Source of the DNA: DATFVA01 sp963815785
GTDB lineage: Bacteria; Bacteroidota; Ignavibacteria; Ignavibacteriales; Ignavibacteriaceae
Assembly (NCBI GenBank): GCA_963815785.1
Contig: CAWFHZ010000005.1
Coordinates: forward strand, 62,001-126,000
Direction of reading: 5' to 3'
Length of the DNA stretch: 64,000 bases
The notes under the pieces are model-generated. The model saw only the letters and a list, made by a program, of their open reading frames with translations, had not been told where the DNA came from and searched no databases. The translations under genes were made by a program, and so were the position numbers. The number at the start of each line of letters is the position of its first letter. The first letter of the stretch is position 1. This document shows, in pieces, positions 17,203-26,150 of this stretch.

Positions 17203-18327
17203 ATGAAAATCGGAATTACCTGTTATCCTACTTACGGGGGAAGCGGGGTGATTGCAACAGAGTTAGGTAAAGAACTGGCATTAAGAGGACATAAAGTACA
17301 TTTTATAAGTTACGCCTTACCATTCAGATTAAGCCATTTTGTGGAAAATGTAGTTTTTCACGAAGTTGAAATGAGCAGTTATCCTCTGTTCGAGTTCCCG
17401 CTATACAGTCTTGCTCTTGCAAGCAAAATGGTGGAAGTGGCACAATATGAGCAGCTTGATTTACTTCACGTACATTATGCTATTCCGCATGCCAGCAGCG
17501 CGTATCTTGCAAAACAAATGTTAAAAGATAAGATAGATCTTAAAGTTGTAACTACACTTCATGGAACTGATATTACCCTTGTGGGATTAGAACCTTCATT
17601 TCTTCCACTTGTTAAGTTCAGTATTGAAGAGAGCGACGGGGTTACAGCAGTCTCTAGGTTTTTAAAGGAAAAAACCATAACTAATTATGATATTATAAAA
17701 AATATAGATGTTATTCCTAATTTTGTTGATACAGAATTATTCAAACCTGATAACGGCTGCTCTTACAGAAAACACATTGCTCCGAATAACGAAAAAGTTC
17801 TGGTTCACACTTCAAATTTCAGGCAGGTTAAAAGAGTAACTGACACTATTAAGATTTTTGCCAAAGTACACGAAGAAATACCTTCCAAACTTGTTTTGGT
17901 GGGCGATGGACCGGACAGATCTGAATGTGAACGATTATGCAGACAGCTTCAGCTTTGTGATCATGTAAAGTTTTTGGGAAAACAGGATGGGCTTGTGGAA
18001 ATATTAAATGCGTCTGACATTTTTCTTATTCCATCGCAATCAGAAAGTTTCGGACTCGCAGCTCTCGAAGCTATGGCTTGCGGAATTCCGGTTATCAGTT
18101 CAAGCGTGGGAGGATTACCTGAACTTGTAAGACATAATGAAACCGGTTTTATTGCCGAGATTGGTGATGTAGACAGGATGGCAAAATATACAATTGATTT
18201 GTTAACAAACGATAGAAAACATAAAATGTTTTCCAGCGCTTCCAGGGAACGTGCTGTTACTCTGTTTGACAAATCTAAAGTAATACCTCAATATGAAGAT
18301 TATTATAACAAAGTTTTAAATATATGA
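17203..18327 (+). CDS. bshA: N-acetyl-alpha-D-glucosaminyl L-malate synthase BshA
   Basis: First enzyme of bacillithiol synthesis, a GT4 glycosyltransferase that joins GlcNAc from UDP-GlcNAc to L-malate. The 374-residue protein has the BshA hallmarks: MKIGITCYPTYGGSGVIATE at the N-terminus, VHYAIPHASSAYLA, TLHGTDITLVG, and the GT4 C-terminal motif SESFGLAALEAMACGIPVIS with the Glu-x7-Glu donor-binding pair. BshA is widespread in Bacteroidota as well as Firmicutes. bshB and bshC are not in this window. It begins a plus-strand operon; the next gene overlaps its stop by four bases (ATGA). Confidence 0.92.
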   Translation: MKIGITCYPTYGGSGVIATELGKELALRGHKVHFISYALPFRLSHFVENVVFHEVEMSSYPLFEFPLYSLALASKMVEVAQYEQLDLLHVHYAIPHASSAYLAKQMLKDKIDLKVVTTLHGTDITLVGLEPSFLPLVKFSIEESDGVTAVSRFLKEKTITNYDIIKNIDVIPNFVDTELFKPDNGCSYRKHIAPNNEKVLVHTSNFRQVKRVTDTIKIFAKVHEEIPSKLVLVGDGPDRSECERLCRQLQLCDHVKFLGKQDGLVEILNASDIFLIPSQSESFGLAALEAMACGIPVISSSVGGLPELVRHNETGFIAEIGDVDRMAKYTIDLLTNDRKHKMFSSASRERAVTLFDKSKVIPQYEDYYNKVLNI

Positions 18328-18740
18328 TAGTATACTGCGCTGGCGCCATAAAAGGAGACTCTTCTTTCAAAGCTAATTATAAAGAGCTGATTGAAATAGT
18401 TAATAAACTTGGTCACTCTGCCCTTTCAGAATTAAACCCGGAATTTCAGTCTGCATTTCCCCTGAGTGAAAGACAAATTTTTCAGCGGGATATGAAGTGG
18501 ATAGTTCGAAGTGATCTGATGATTGCTGAAATTTCAGGACCGAGTCTTGGTGTCGGTTTTGAAATTGCTTATGCTTTATATGTAAGAGAAATTCCTGTGC
18601 TTGCCGTTCATAGTGCAGAGGCAGAAAATGTTTCTGCTATGATAACGGGATGTGATTCAAAACTCCTTTTTATTAAAAAATATGAAAATGCAGAAGAGCT
18701 GAATGAGTTTATAAAAAGTTTTTTGAATCACCAAGTCTGA
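18324..18740 (+). CDS. DNPH1/Rcl-like 2'-deoxynucleoside 5'-phosphate N-hydrolase
   Basis: A 138-residue protein of the nucleoside 2-deoxyribosyltransferase superfamily, closest in pattern to DNPH1 (Rcl). It has YCAGAIKG at the N-terminus (phosphate/deoxyribose loop), the central RDMKWIVRSDLMIAEIS, and SLGVGFEIAYAL carrying the catalytic Glu. DNPH1 cleaves the N-glycosidic bond of modified deoxynucleotides such as 5-hydroxymethyl-dUMP; a housecleaning role is an inference here. A conventional deoxyribosyltransferase is the main alternative. Its ATG overlaps the bshA stop, and the next gene begins two bases after its own stop. Confidence 0.7.
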   Translation: MIVYCAGAIKGDSSFKANYKELIEIVNKLGHSALSELNPEFQSAFPLSERQIFQRDMKWIVRSDLMIAEISGPSLGVGFEIAYALYVREIPVLAVHSAEAENVSAMITGCDSKLLFIKKYENAEELNEFIKSFLNHQV

Positions 18741-18742
18741 AT

Positions 18743-19171
18743 TTGAACTCAAAAGAATTTATATCTTTTAAATCAAAAGAAATTTCAGATGCGGGAATAA
18801 AAATTTTTCCCGATGATTTTTTAACTCCTGTAGAAAATACCACGCTTATCTTACCTTCCGAAGCTCTGATAATGGGCAATAATTTTTTTGGTTTACATGA
18901 AGTTCTGACGATTAATGGTAATTCATTCTGCCAGACTGAGACTTTAAACAAAGCTAAATACATTGTGTATTCAGGAAAACAGAAAAAGAGGGAAATCAAA
19001 ATCCCTTTGAATGAAAAAGATATTGAAATAGCTGTTAAAACCTATGAAAAATATCTTGATGACTTATTAAGAGAGATTGATAGAAGTTATAAATCCCGGT
19101 TCCCCGAAAATAAGGATGCGAATATTGTAGTGAATGAAATTTTCAGAACTCTTAACCTCAGCAGGTTATAG
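18743..19171 (+). CDS. Conserved hypothetical protein
   Basis: Unrecognised 142-residue soluble protein. The only in-frame start near the upstream stop is TTG at 18743, two bases after the DNPH1-like gene; the next Met is at residue 44, too far in. The N-terminal part is beta-rich (NTTLILPSEALIMGNNFFGLHEVLTING), and the C-terminal part is a charged helix ending in KDANIVVNEIFRTLNLSRL. No signal peptide, TM segment or metal motif is visible. Being tightly packed between a DNPH1-like hydrolase and the rsmF-like gene (whose ATG directly follows its TAG) suggests cotranslation, but gives no function. Confidence 0.65.
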   Translation: MNSKEFISFKSKEISDAGIKIFPDDFLTPVENTTLILPSEALIMGNNFFGLHEVLTINGNSFCQTETLNKAKYIVYSGKQKKREIKIPLNEKDIEIAVKTYEKYLDDLLREIDRSYKSRFPENKDANIVVNEIFRTLNLSRL

Positions 19172-20606
19172 ATGCTGTTGAGTGAAAATATTTACAATTA
19201 TCTGAGCTCTGTGCTTGGCAAAGATGTAGCCGATAAATATGATGAATTTATAGGAACCCAGCCTCAAAAGTTCATCCGGGTAAATTCACTTAAAAACTTC
19301 TGTAAATAAATTAAAAAAGTCACTCGAAATAAATTACGGTATCACCTCTGAAGTAATTAGTGAAGTTCCGCATGCTCTAAAAATTATTAATGACAAAGGA
19401 ATTCTCGGGATAACCATAGAACACATCACCGGATATTATTACATTCAAAGTCTTTCTTCAATGCTTCCTCCGCTGGTTTTAAATCCTACAGAAAATGATG
19501 TTGTGCTTGATCTTTGTGCTGCGCCGGGTTCTAAAACTACCGGACTTGGCGAAATGATGAAGAATAGCGGAACACTTGTTGCCAACGAAATTCAGAATGA
19601 CCGTGTGCGGATGCTTGTTTATAATATTGATAGAATGAACCTTATAAATACAGGCGTAATTCATTCCAAAGGAGAATTGCTTAGTAAAATATATGCGGAC
19701 TATTTTGACAAAATACTTGTTGATGCCCCCTGCAGCGGTCTGGGAATAATTCAGAAAAAAGGTGAAGTAAGTAACTGGTGGTCTCAGGAAAGGGCAATAA
19801 GACTCGGTGAGCTTCAATTAAAACTTATAATTGCCGCCATAAAAATGGCAAAACCCGGAGGTGAAATAGTTTACTCGACCTGCACACTTACGGTTGAAGA
19901 AAATGAGTTAGTGCTGAATACCGTTTTAAAAAAGTATCCAGTTGAAGTAATTGAAATTGATTTACAATTTAAGACCAATGATGGTATAACTTTTTACAAT
20001 AATGAAAACTTAAACCCTGAATTACAAAAAGCAAGACGGATATTACCATGGGAAATAGGTTCGGAGGGTTTTTTTATAATTAAGCTTAAGAAAATTGGTG
20101 AGACAACTTCCCCCGAACAAACTATTCCGCACAGAAGAGAAATAAATTTTCTTCAACCCGGTTCTAAAGAAATTGTAAAACGATTAAACAAACTTTCTTC
20201 AATTTTCGGAATTGAACCGGGTGTATTTGAAAATTATAAATTCTTCTTTAAGAAAAATGATATCTTTTTTGTTAAAAAAGAGTGGAGTGATCAAAACCCG
20301 GGTTTGTTTGAAAGAATCGGAACGAAGTTCGGAACACTTGATAGAAATGATGAAATAGTTCTGCATACAAACGCCGCTGAAATTCTGGGAAAAGAAATCA
20401 GCAGAAGTATTTATAATTTAAAAGATCAGGAATGAGTTAAAAATTTATCTTGAAGGCGGAACAATAAAAAAAGACATAGGTAAGTACGGACAGCATATTG
20501 TTAGGTATAATAATTTGTTATTGGTACAGCTATTATTTCCAAAGCCGGAATTAAAAGCAGGTTCCCCCGTTCAAAAAGGACACAGGAAATTCAGACAGAG
20601 TTTTGA
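19172..20606 (+). CDS. RsmB/RsmF-type RNA (cytosine-5) methyltransferase, split by three frameshifts
   Basis: SAM-dependent m5C methyltransferase of the NOL1/NOP2/Sun family. The ATG directly abuts the previous stop. The frame breaks at the A5 run 19292-19296 (one extra A; resumes KTSVNKLKKSLEINYGI), near 20424-20427 (one extra base; resumes RNELKIYLEGGTIKKD) and near 20517-20523 (one missing base; resumes IGTAIISKAGIKSRF). Correcting these gives 477 residues. Motifs are intact: DLCAAPGSKTT (SAM binding), DAPCSGLG (motif IV Cys), YSTCTLTVEENE (motif VI catalytic Cys). The restored C-terminal ~80 residues form the RsmF-type RNA-binding domain ending KRTQEIQTEF. Without repair, the C-terminal domain would look like a noncoding gap. 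Confidence 0.88.
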
Positions 20607-20790
20607 AATAGGAATAATGGAATTCCGGAGAAATGGAGTAATGTAATCGGAACTTCTATTTGAAATTCTCAGTTCTTTTGTATTTATTTGAATTGTGTTT
20701 TGCTTCTTCAGGGTTCTTTAAATGCAGGTATCAGAACTACTTCAATTTCTGCAACCTGTTGATTCTCACTAAAATGATTCGGGGTACAGT

Positions 20791-22434
20791 ATGAAAAAAA
20801 TAATAATTTTGATGGAAATCATTTCTTTAGTGGTAACATTTTCCGCGACTAAGGTAGCAGCTCAAACTCCATGGTTCTATATGCCTGACTTTTTAGAAAT
20901 CGGGTATAATGGAATGTCTTATAATATTGAATCATTTGATATAAATCGAGATGGAAACCTTGACATAATTTCGGGTAATTGGAATTCTACATTTGTTTAT
21001 TTAGGAGGTTATGATATACTTGATACCACTAAAGATTTAACTTACTCGGGAAGGATGCTAGCAATTTGTGATTATAACGGAGACGGATATGATGATATGA
21101 TTACTATGCACTTTACAAGTTATGATAGTACAAGGTTTGATTATAATGGGAATTTACTTTTTTATTGGGGAAGCGGCACTTCCTTTTTAGCTATAGATAC
21201 AATTCCGGATGTTACAATTCCTTTACCCACAGAATATCCAATGATTGAGCAATTTAGTACAGGATATTTTACTGTTGGAGTAGAGTATGGGGATTTCAAT
21301 GGCGATGGTAAGGCTGATGTGGTTATTAATTCCATTAATGACATAATTGAACCATATGGAACTGTTAATACAGGGAAAGTATATATTTATATGGGAAAAA
21401 CAAATCCCACAGATTCAGTCGACTATCTCCTAAAAGGGCAAATCAGACATTTCCCCTATCAGGATTATGGCGGTTTTTTTGGGGTAGGTGATATTAATGG
21501 AGATAAATTAGATGAACTTTTAATTAGTGCAAATCAGCAAACAATGGCAGCTGGAGTTCGTTATGATAGTGTAAATTATTTATATGTATTCGATGGTAAT
21601 GAGAATTTTAATCCATCAGTTGGAACCGAATCTCAAGCCCTATCTTCGTTTGTAGATCCTCCTGATAGTATAGCTGATTGGTTTTTAAGAGAGTTTTCAG
21701 TTGATGATATTAATGGGGATGGTATAGATGATATAGTTGTAGGTAGATCGTTTTATAATTATCCTCATCAGACGGACGTTCATTACGGAAATTTATCCGG
21801 AATCATCGATACCATACCTTCATTTTCTTTTATCCAGGATACTAATGCATTACAGGGATTTTTTAGTGCTGGTGCAATAACTCAAAGTGTGGGTGATTTT
21901 AATATGGATGGGTATGACGATTTTATCATATCACCTGCAGGCTATAAGTTATTTTGTCTACAATTAGGTGGGCCTAATGTAAGTAATTCTAATAGATATG
22001 GTCAAAGAGGATATTCAAATGCCGGGGATGTCTTTCCTCGTAAGAGTATAAATTTAGGAGATCAAACAAATGATGGAGTTAATGATATTGCAGTATTAGG
22101 TGGTGGTTATATCCTATTGTTGTATGGTCAAAGTGTTCCAACCCATATAAAAGATCAATTAACTCCTGAAAAGGGATTCAATCTATTTCAAAACTATCCT
22201 AATCCTTTCAATCCAAATACCACAATTAAATATGCTATTCCCGAAAAGGAAAAGGTTGAAATGAAAGTATTTGATATTTTAGGAAGAGAAGTTGAAACCC
22301 TGGTCAATGAAACAAAAAATCCCGGATATTATGAAGTAAACTTTAATGCAGGTAATCTTGTCAGCGGTGTTTACATATGTCGCTTGAAAGCTGGTGGTTA
22401 TATAAAAACATCAAAAATGATTTTATTGAAGTAA
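20791..22434 (+). CDS. FG-GAP/VCBS-repeat secreted protein with T9SS type A sorting domain
   Basis: Surface or secreted protein of 547 residues. A signal peptide covers residues 1-24. The body has seven integrin-alpha-like FG-GAP repeats, each with a Ca-binding loop such as DINRDGNLDII, DYNGDGYDDMI, DFNGDGKADVV, DINGDGIDDIV and DFNMDGYDDFI, expected to form a beta-propeller. The final ~85 residues are a type IX secretion C-terminal domain: FNLFQNYPNPFNPNTTIKYA, VFDILGREVETLVN, GVYICRLKAGG. This CTD wording is typical of Ignavibacteria. The secretion machinery is not in this window. Cargo activity is unknown; no enzymatic domain is visible. Confidence 0.88.
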   Translation: MKKIIILMEIISLVVTFSATKVAAQTPWFYMPDFLEIGYNGMSYNIESFDINRDGNLDIISGNWNSTFVYLGGYDILDTTKDLTYSGRMLAICDYNGDGYDDMITMHFTSYDSTRFDYNGNLLFYWGSGTSFLAIDTIPDVTIPLPTEYPMIEQFSTGYFTVGVEYGDFNGDGKADVVINSINDIIEPYGTVNTGKVYIYMGKTNPTDSVDYLLKGQIRHFPYQDYGGFFGVGDINGDKLDELLISANQQTMAAGVRYDSVNYLYVFDGNENFNPSVGTESQALSSFVDPPDSIADWFLREFSVDDINGDGIDDIVVGRSFYNYPHQTDVHYGNLSGIIDTIPSFSFIQDTNALQGFFSAGAITQSVGDFNMDGYDDFIISPAGYKLFCLQLGGPNVSNSNRYGQRGYSNAGDVFPRKSINLGDQTNDGVNDIAVLGGGYILLLYGQSVPTHIKDQLTPEKGFNLFQNYPNPFNPNTTIKYAIPEKEKVEMKVFDILGREVETLVNETKNPGYYEVNFNAGNLVSGVYICRLKAGGYIKTSKMILLK

Positions 22435-22531
22435 TCAAAAGGAGCAAAAGGCTCACTTTGGAATTTAAAATGGGAGATATGGATGGCGGAGGGAATACAT
22501 TATTCCAAAACTCCACCATTCCAATTAAATT

Positions 22532-23959
22532 TTATACATCATAGTAAAGAGCAAACTCAAACGGATGCGGCTGAAGAGCCATCGGTTTTATTTCTTTTTC
22601 AATTTTGTACTTTATCCAGGTTTCAATTACATCTTCAGTAAAAACATCTCCCTTTAATAAATACTCATGATCTTTTGCCAATGCTTTTAAAGCTTCACCT
22701 AAACTTCCCGGAGTTGAAGGAACATTCGCAAGTTCTTCCGGCGGCATATCATAAATATCTTTATCCAATGGTTCACCCGGATCGATACGATTTATAATTC
22801 CGTCAAGTCCTGCCATCAGCATTGCAGAAAATGCAAGGTAAGGATTACACGACGGATCAGGACAACGGAACTCAACTCTTTTAGCTTTTGGAGAAGTTGA
22901 ATACATCGGAATCCTGATAGAAGCACTTCTGTTTCTTTGTGAATACGCAAGATTAACCGGAGCTTCAAATCCCGGAACCAAACGTTTATACGAATTTGTT
23001 GTGGGATTAGTAAAAGCAAGAAGTGAAGCAGCGTGTTTTAATATTCCGCCTATAAAATACAAACCCATTTCACTTAAGCCTGCGTAACCTGTTCCGGCAA
23101 ATAATGGTTTTCCTTTTTTCCACAAACTTGTATGAACGTGCATTCCGCTGCCGTTATCACCAAAGATTGGTTTGGGCATATAAGTAACTGATTTGTTATT
23201 CAATCTTGCTGTATTCTTTACAATATATTTAAACATTAAAAGCTGATCAGCAGCTCTGACCAAAGGCTGAAACCTGAGATCAATTTCACATTGTCCGCCG
23301 CTTGCAACCTCGTGATGCTGAGCTTCTACATCAACTCCGCACTTAATAAGATTTAAAACCATTTCATTTCTCAAATCCATTAAGGAATCTGTCGGTGGTA
23401 CAGGAAAATATCCTTCTTTATATCTCGGCTTGTAACCAAGGTTCGGGTTTTCTTCTCTTCCGCTGTTCCATCTTCCCTCAACAGAATCAACCATGTAAAA
23501 ACTTCCGTTCGGCTGTGAATCAAATTTCACATCATCAAAAACAAAGAACTCTGCTTCAGGTCCGTAGTAAACCGTATCTGCAATCCCCGTTGAATTAAGA
23601 TACGCTGTAGCTTTCTGTGCAATATTGCGGGGACATCTTGAGTATTTTTCTTTTGTTGCCGGTTCATACACATCGCAAATAAGACTGATTGTCGGTGCTT
23701 CAATAAACGGATCGAGAAACAATGTATTAGGATCGGGAATTATAAGCATATCAGATTCATTTATTGCTTTCCAACCCCTGATGGATGAACCATCAAATCC
23801 GAATCCATCATCAAAAGAGCTGCTTTCAAGCTGAGATGAAGGAACTGTAAAGTGCTGCCACTGACCGGGAAAATCCATGAACTTAAGATCGACAAAATCG
23901 ATCTTATTATCTTTTATGAATTTCAATACGTTGTCCGACGGGGAATTTGTTTTTGCCAT
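22532..23959 (-). CDS. glnA: Type I glutamine synthetase
   Basis: Glutamine synthetase, ATP-dependent ligation of ammonia to glutamate. The 475-residue protein is of GSI length and shows FDGSSIRGWKAINESDMLI, GPEAEFFVFDD, GSGMHVHTSLW, and NRSASIRIP with the ATP/glutamate-binding loops. The region around Tyr403 (KDIYDMPPEE) matches the adenylylation site of the GSI-beta (E. coli-type) enzymes, so control by adenylylation is possible although no GlnE is present here. The ribosome-binding site AAAGGAAC precedes the ATG. It directly follows an Lrp/AsnC regulator, 19 bases upstream in the same orientation, suggesting regulated nitrogen assimilation. Confidence 0.96.
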   Translation of the reverse strand: MAKTNSPSDNVLKFIKDNKIDFVDLKFMDFPGQWQHFTVPSSQLESSSFDDGFGFDGSSIRGWKAINESDMLIIPDPNTLFLDPFIEAPTISLICDVYEPATKEKYSRCPRNIAQKATAYLNSTGIADTVYYGPEAEFFVFDDVKFDSQPNGSFYMVDSVEGRWNSGREENPNLGYKPRYKEGYFPVPPTDSLMDLRNEMVLNLIKCGVDVEAQHHEVASGGQCEIDLRFQPLVRAADQLLMFKYIVKNTARLNNKSVTYMPKPIFGDNGSGMHVHTSLWKKGKPLFAGTGYAGLSEMGLYFIGGILKHAASLLAFTNPTTNSYKRLVPGFEAPVNLAYSQRNRSASIRIPMYSTSPKAKRVEFRCPDPSCNPYLAFSAMLMAGLDGIINRIDPGEPLDKDIYDMPPEELANVPSTPGSLGEALKALAKDHEYLLKGDVFTEDVIETWIKYKIEKEIKPMALQPHPFEFALYYDV

Positions 23960-23978
23960 AATGTTCCTTTTAATTTTA

Positions 23979-24425
23979 TTATAAATTTATAACTGTAGTT
24001 TCTTTTATAGTTGATAAAACAAAGGTTGTTTTTGTGCCTGTTACCCCGGACCACGATTGTATTTCCCCTAAAAGTTTTTCAAGCGATTCTGTATTTTTTG
24101 TTATTGCTTTCAGCAGATGCGATCCCTCTCCGAGCACAGAGTGACATTCAAGAATTTCAGGAATTTGATTTACTTTATCTAAAAGTGTTTTATAATGTTT
24201 TGAAGTATCCATCATTACTAAAATGTAAGCCATCAAATCATAACCAAAAGCTTTTTTGTTTAATCTTGCATAATAACCTTCAATAATTCTGTTCTCTTCG
24301 AGTTTCTTCATTCTTTCACTTACAGAAGGAATTGACAGCCCGACTTCATCGGCAATCTGGTTCCTCTTGGTTCTGCCGTTATTTTGCAGAATGTTCAAAA
24401 TCTTATTATCTAATGCGTCCGTCAC
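23979..24425 (-). CDS. Lrp/AsnC family transcriptional regulator
   Basis: A 148-residue leucine-responsive-type regulator. The N-terminal helix-turn-helix is at residues ~5-55 (ILQNNGRTKRNQIADEVGLS, PSVSERMKKLEENRII), and the C-terminal RAM/ACT-like ligand-binding domain at ~65-145 (AYILVMMDTSKHYKTLL, ECHSVLGEGSHLLKAI). It starts with GTG, preceded by AAGGT. It is upstream of and in line with glnA, so it probably controls glnA and itself in response to an amino acid; the exact effector is not deducible. Confidence 0.9.
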   Translation of the reverse strand: MTDALDNKILNILQNNGRTKRNQIADEVGLSIPSVSERMKKLEENRIIEGYYARLNKKAFGYDLMAYILVMMDTSKHYKTLLDKVNQIPEILECHSVLGEGSHLLKAITKNTESLEKLLGEIQSWSGVTGTKTTFVLSTIKETTVINL

Positions 24426-24577
24426 TTTTTACCTTAATTATTTAGTCATTTATGAAAATATGGCGAGTAATATAAGGTGACCAATTCATTATTGCAAATA
24501 TTATTTAAACAAATTTGAGATTATTCCTTAATTTTTAAGAAAAAATTCAATCCGGGGATAAAATTTTAAGGAAGGTA

Positions 24578-25387
24578 TTACTGCTTAATTCCAAACGGTG
24601 TAAAAGATAATCCGGATTTTTTTACAGCATTAAAGAGATCAAGATTTTTCTGCGGTCTTTCCTGCAGTTTATGATAGAGATGATATTGAACAGCGATATT
24701 ATTAAGAGATTTAATTTTTGTTCCTGTTAGTTCCAGCCTGTATTGTATATCCGAATCCTCCCCGATCGATGGCGCTTCATATCTTTCATCGAAACCATTA
24801 ATCTTCATTATATCATCTTTGTAAACAGAAAAGTTACAGCCTAACAACCCGCGGATCTTTTTATTCAGAATATTTCTTAACAAATTACTTTTAACATAGA
24901 ATCCTTTTTCAACATAATTTGATTCCCCGAAAAATCCATCCATTGCGAGACTAAAAGTACTTTTTTCAAGATAACCTTTTTTAATGAATCCGGGAGTAAG
25001 TCTATTTGTGAATTTCTCGGAAAGATTTACTCTTCTCCCGGTGAGGCAGGTATTTTTTTGCTTATAATTTAAATGCTCCCTAACAAATTCAGAGTGCGGA
25101 ACACAATCTCCATCTATAAAAATTAAATAGTCGGATTCTGCTGCAACGATTGCTTTGTTCAGAATTTTATTCTTTCTAAATCCTTTATCTTCCTGGGATA
25201 TATGTTTTAAGTGAAATGGGAATTTGGAGGAGACGGCTTTGAGATTATCTACAAATTCATTACCTGAGCCGTCATCAGCAATGATAATTTCAAACTCTTT
25301 AAAACTTTGTCTTTCAAATCCGGCAAGAACCAACTGCAGATAATTAAACTTGTTGTAAACAGAGATGATAACCGATACATCGGGCAT
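24578..25387 (-). CDS. GT2 family glycosyltransferase with galactosyltransferase-like C-terminus
   Basis: A 269-residue GT-A fold glycosyltransferase. Residues 3-110 contain the GT2 core (VSVIISVYNKFNYLQLVL, IIADDGSGNEF, LIFIDGDCVPHSEFV, the last with the metal-binding DxD). A second segment, residues ~175-230 (LGCNFSVYKDDIMKINGFDE, IGEDSDIQYRLE), resembles the Glyco_transf_7C domain with the ED acid motif. This combination occurs in chondroitin-polymerase-like enzymes. It is the last of five tightly packed minus-strand genes starting with a carbamoyltransferase, suggesting a shared role in making or decorating a surface glycan. Confidence 0.85.
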   Translation of the reverse strand: MPDVSVIISVYNKFNYLQLVLAGFERQSFKEFEIIIADDGSGNEFVDNLKAVSSKFPFHLKHISQEDKGFRKNKILNKAIVAAESDYLIFIDGDCVPHSEFVREHLNYKQKNTCLTGRRVNLSEKFTNRLTPGFIKKGYLEKSTFSLAMDGFFGESNYVEKGFYVKSNLLRNILNKKIRGLLGCNFSVYKDDIMKINGFDERYEAPSIGEDSDIQYRLELTGTKIKSLNNIAVQYHLYHKLQERPQKNLDLFNAVKKSGLSFTPFGIKQ

Positions 25388-25392
25388 TAAAT

Positions 25393-25536
25393 TTATTTAT
25401 CCCTGTTTTTATTCTTGCGCAATTTATCCTTTTCTTTTTTCCTGTCATACGCACTTTTATCTTTCTCTACTTTAGGAGGTTTTTTAGGGACAGGAATTCT
25501 CTTCTTCTTCTTTTCAATTTTTATTTTATCTGTCAT
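25393..25536 (-). CDS. Small Lys-rich basic protein (47 residues)
   Basis: Short gene encoding 47 residues, about 20 of them lysine or arginine, with a Pro-containing middle (RIPVPKKPPKVEKDKSAYDR) and no hydrophobic segment. It is unrecognised. Support comes from position: it lies five bases before the GT2 gene and 31 bases after the DUF5989 gene in the same orientation, and its composition is low-complexity but fully in frame with a normal ATG. It could be a nucleic-acid- or acidic-polymer-binding peptide, but that is speculation. Confidence 0.5.
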   Translation of the reverse strand: MTDKIKIEKKKKRIPVPKKPPKVEKDKSAYDRKKEKDKLRKNKNRDK

Positions 25537-25567
25537 TTTTAATTCACATTAAGTTGATAAAATAATT

Positions 25568-25726
25568 TCAGAAGATTGCATAGATAAATGGTGCAAGCGC
25601 AGAGCCTTGTGTAAGAATTATCAGTCCGCCGAGTAATAAAAGAAAAATTAAGATTGGTGCAAGCCACCATTTTTTTCTTACACGAAGAAACTGCCAGAGT
25701 TCTGATAGTATAGATAATTTACTCAT
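25568..25726 (-). CDS. DUF5989 family small membrane protein
   Basis: A 52-residue single-span protein. The N-terminal amphipathic part, ELWQFLRVRKKWWLAP, is followed by a TM segment ILIFLLLLGGLIILT and the conserved tail QGSALAPFIYAIF. This matches DUF5989, a tiny family found with SxtJ and carbamoyltransferase genes. The ATG directly follows the SxtJ stop (no gap), so translation is coupled. Its function is unknown; it probably forms a membrane subcomplex with SxtJ. Confidence 0.82.
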   Translation of the reverse strand: MSKLSILSELWQFLRVRKKWWLAPILIFLLLLGGLIILTQGSALAPFIYAIF

Positions 25727-26149
25727 CTAAAATTGTCTTTCATAAGTTGAAGGATCAAAGTTATTATTTTCTCTTTTCTGCCAGTAAGTTTCAGCAGCCG
25801 GATCAGCTTTAACATCTAGAAATCTTTTTCTGAAAATTAAAGCAATAAACCTTAGCGGAAATAATGCAAGATAAAACAATATTGATAAAATAACCCTTGT
25901 CATTACCCAGCCTAGCACAATAGCCAGGCTCATCCATATTTTATTGAGCGGTTTTAAGATTACCGGGAAAGTTAACGCGGTTAAAATTAAAACCAACCCG
26001 ATAATTCCCCAGACAGGATAAGACGATTTTCCATTCCAGAATAAAAAAGCTGCAAGTATCAGCAGAACAATTCCGATTGTTAATCCGAACTTTTTGAGTT
26101 CTTTACGGCTCTCTTTAATATTTTTTATTTCTGAAAATATTTCTTTCAT
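25727..26149 (-). CDS. SxtJ family membrane protein
   Basis: A 140-residue protein with a charged N-terminal helix (EIFSEIKNIKESRKELKKFG), three TM segments at about residues 22-40, 47-65 and 73-100, and a cytoplasmic tail (RKRFLDVKADPAAETYWQKR). The pattern, including KFGLTIGIVLLILAAFLFW and RLILSILFYLALFP-like helices, is that of SxtJ, named from the saxitoxin cluster but widespread outside it. No biochemical role has been established. It lies one base after the carbamoyltransferase stop and abuts DUF5989. Confidence 0.85.
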   Translation of the reverse strand: MKEIFSEIKNIKESRKELKKFGLTIGIVLLILAAFLFWNGKSSYPVWGIIGLVLILTALTFPVILKPLNKIWMSLAIVLGWVMTRVILSILFYLALFPLRFIALIFRKRFLDVKADPAAETYWQKRENNNFDPSTYERQF

Positions 26150-26150
26150 A

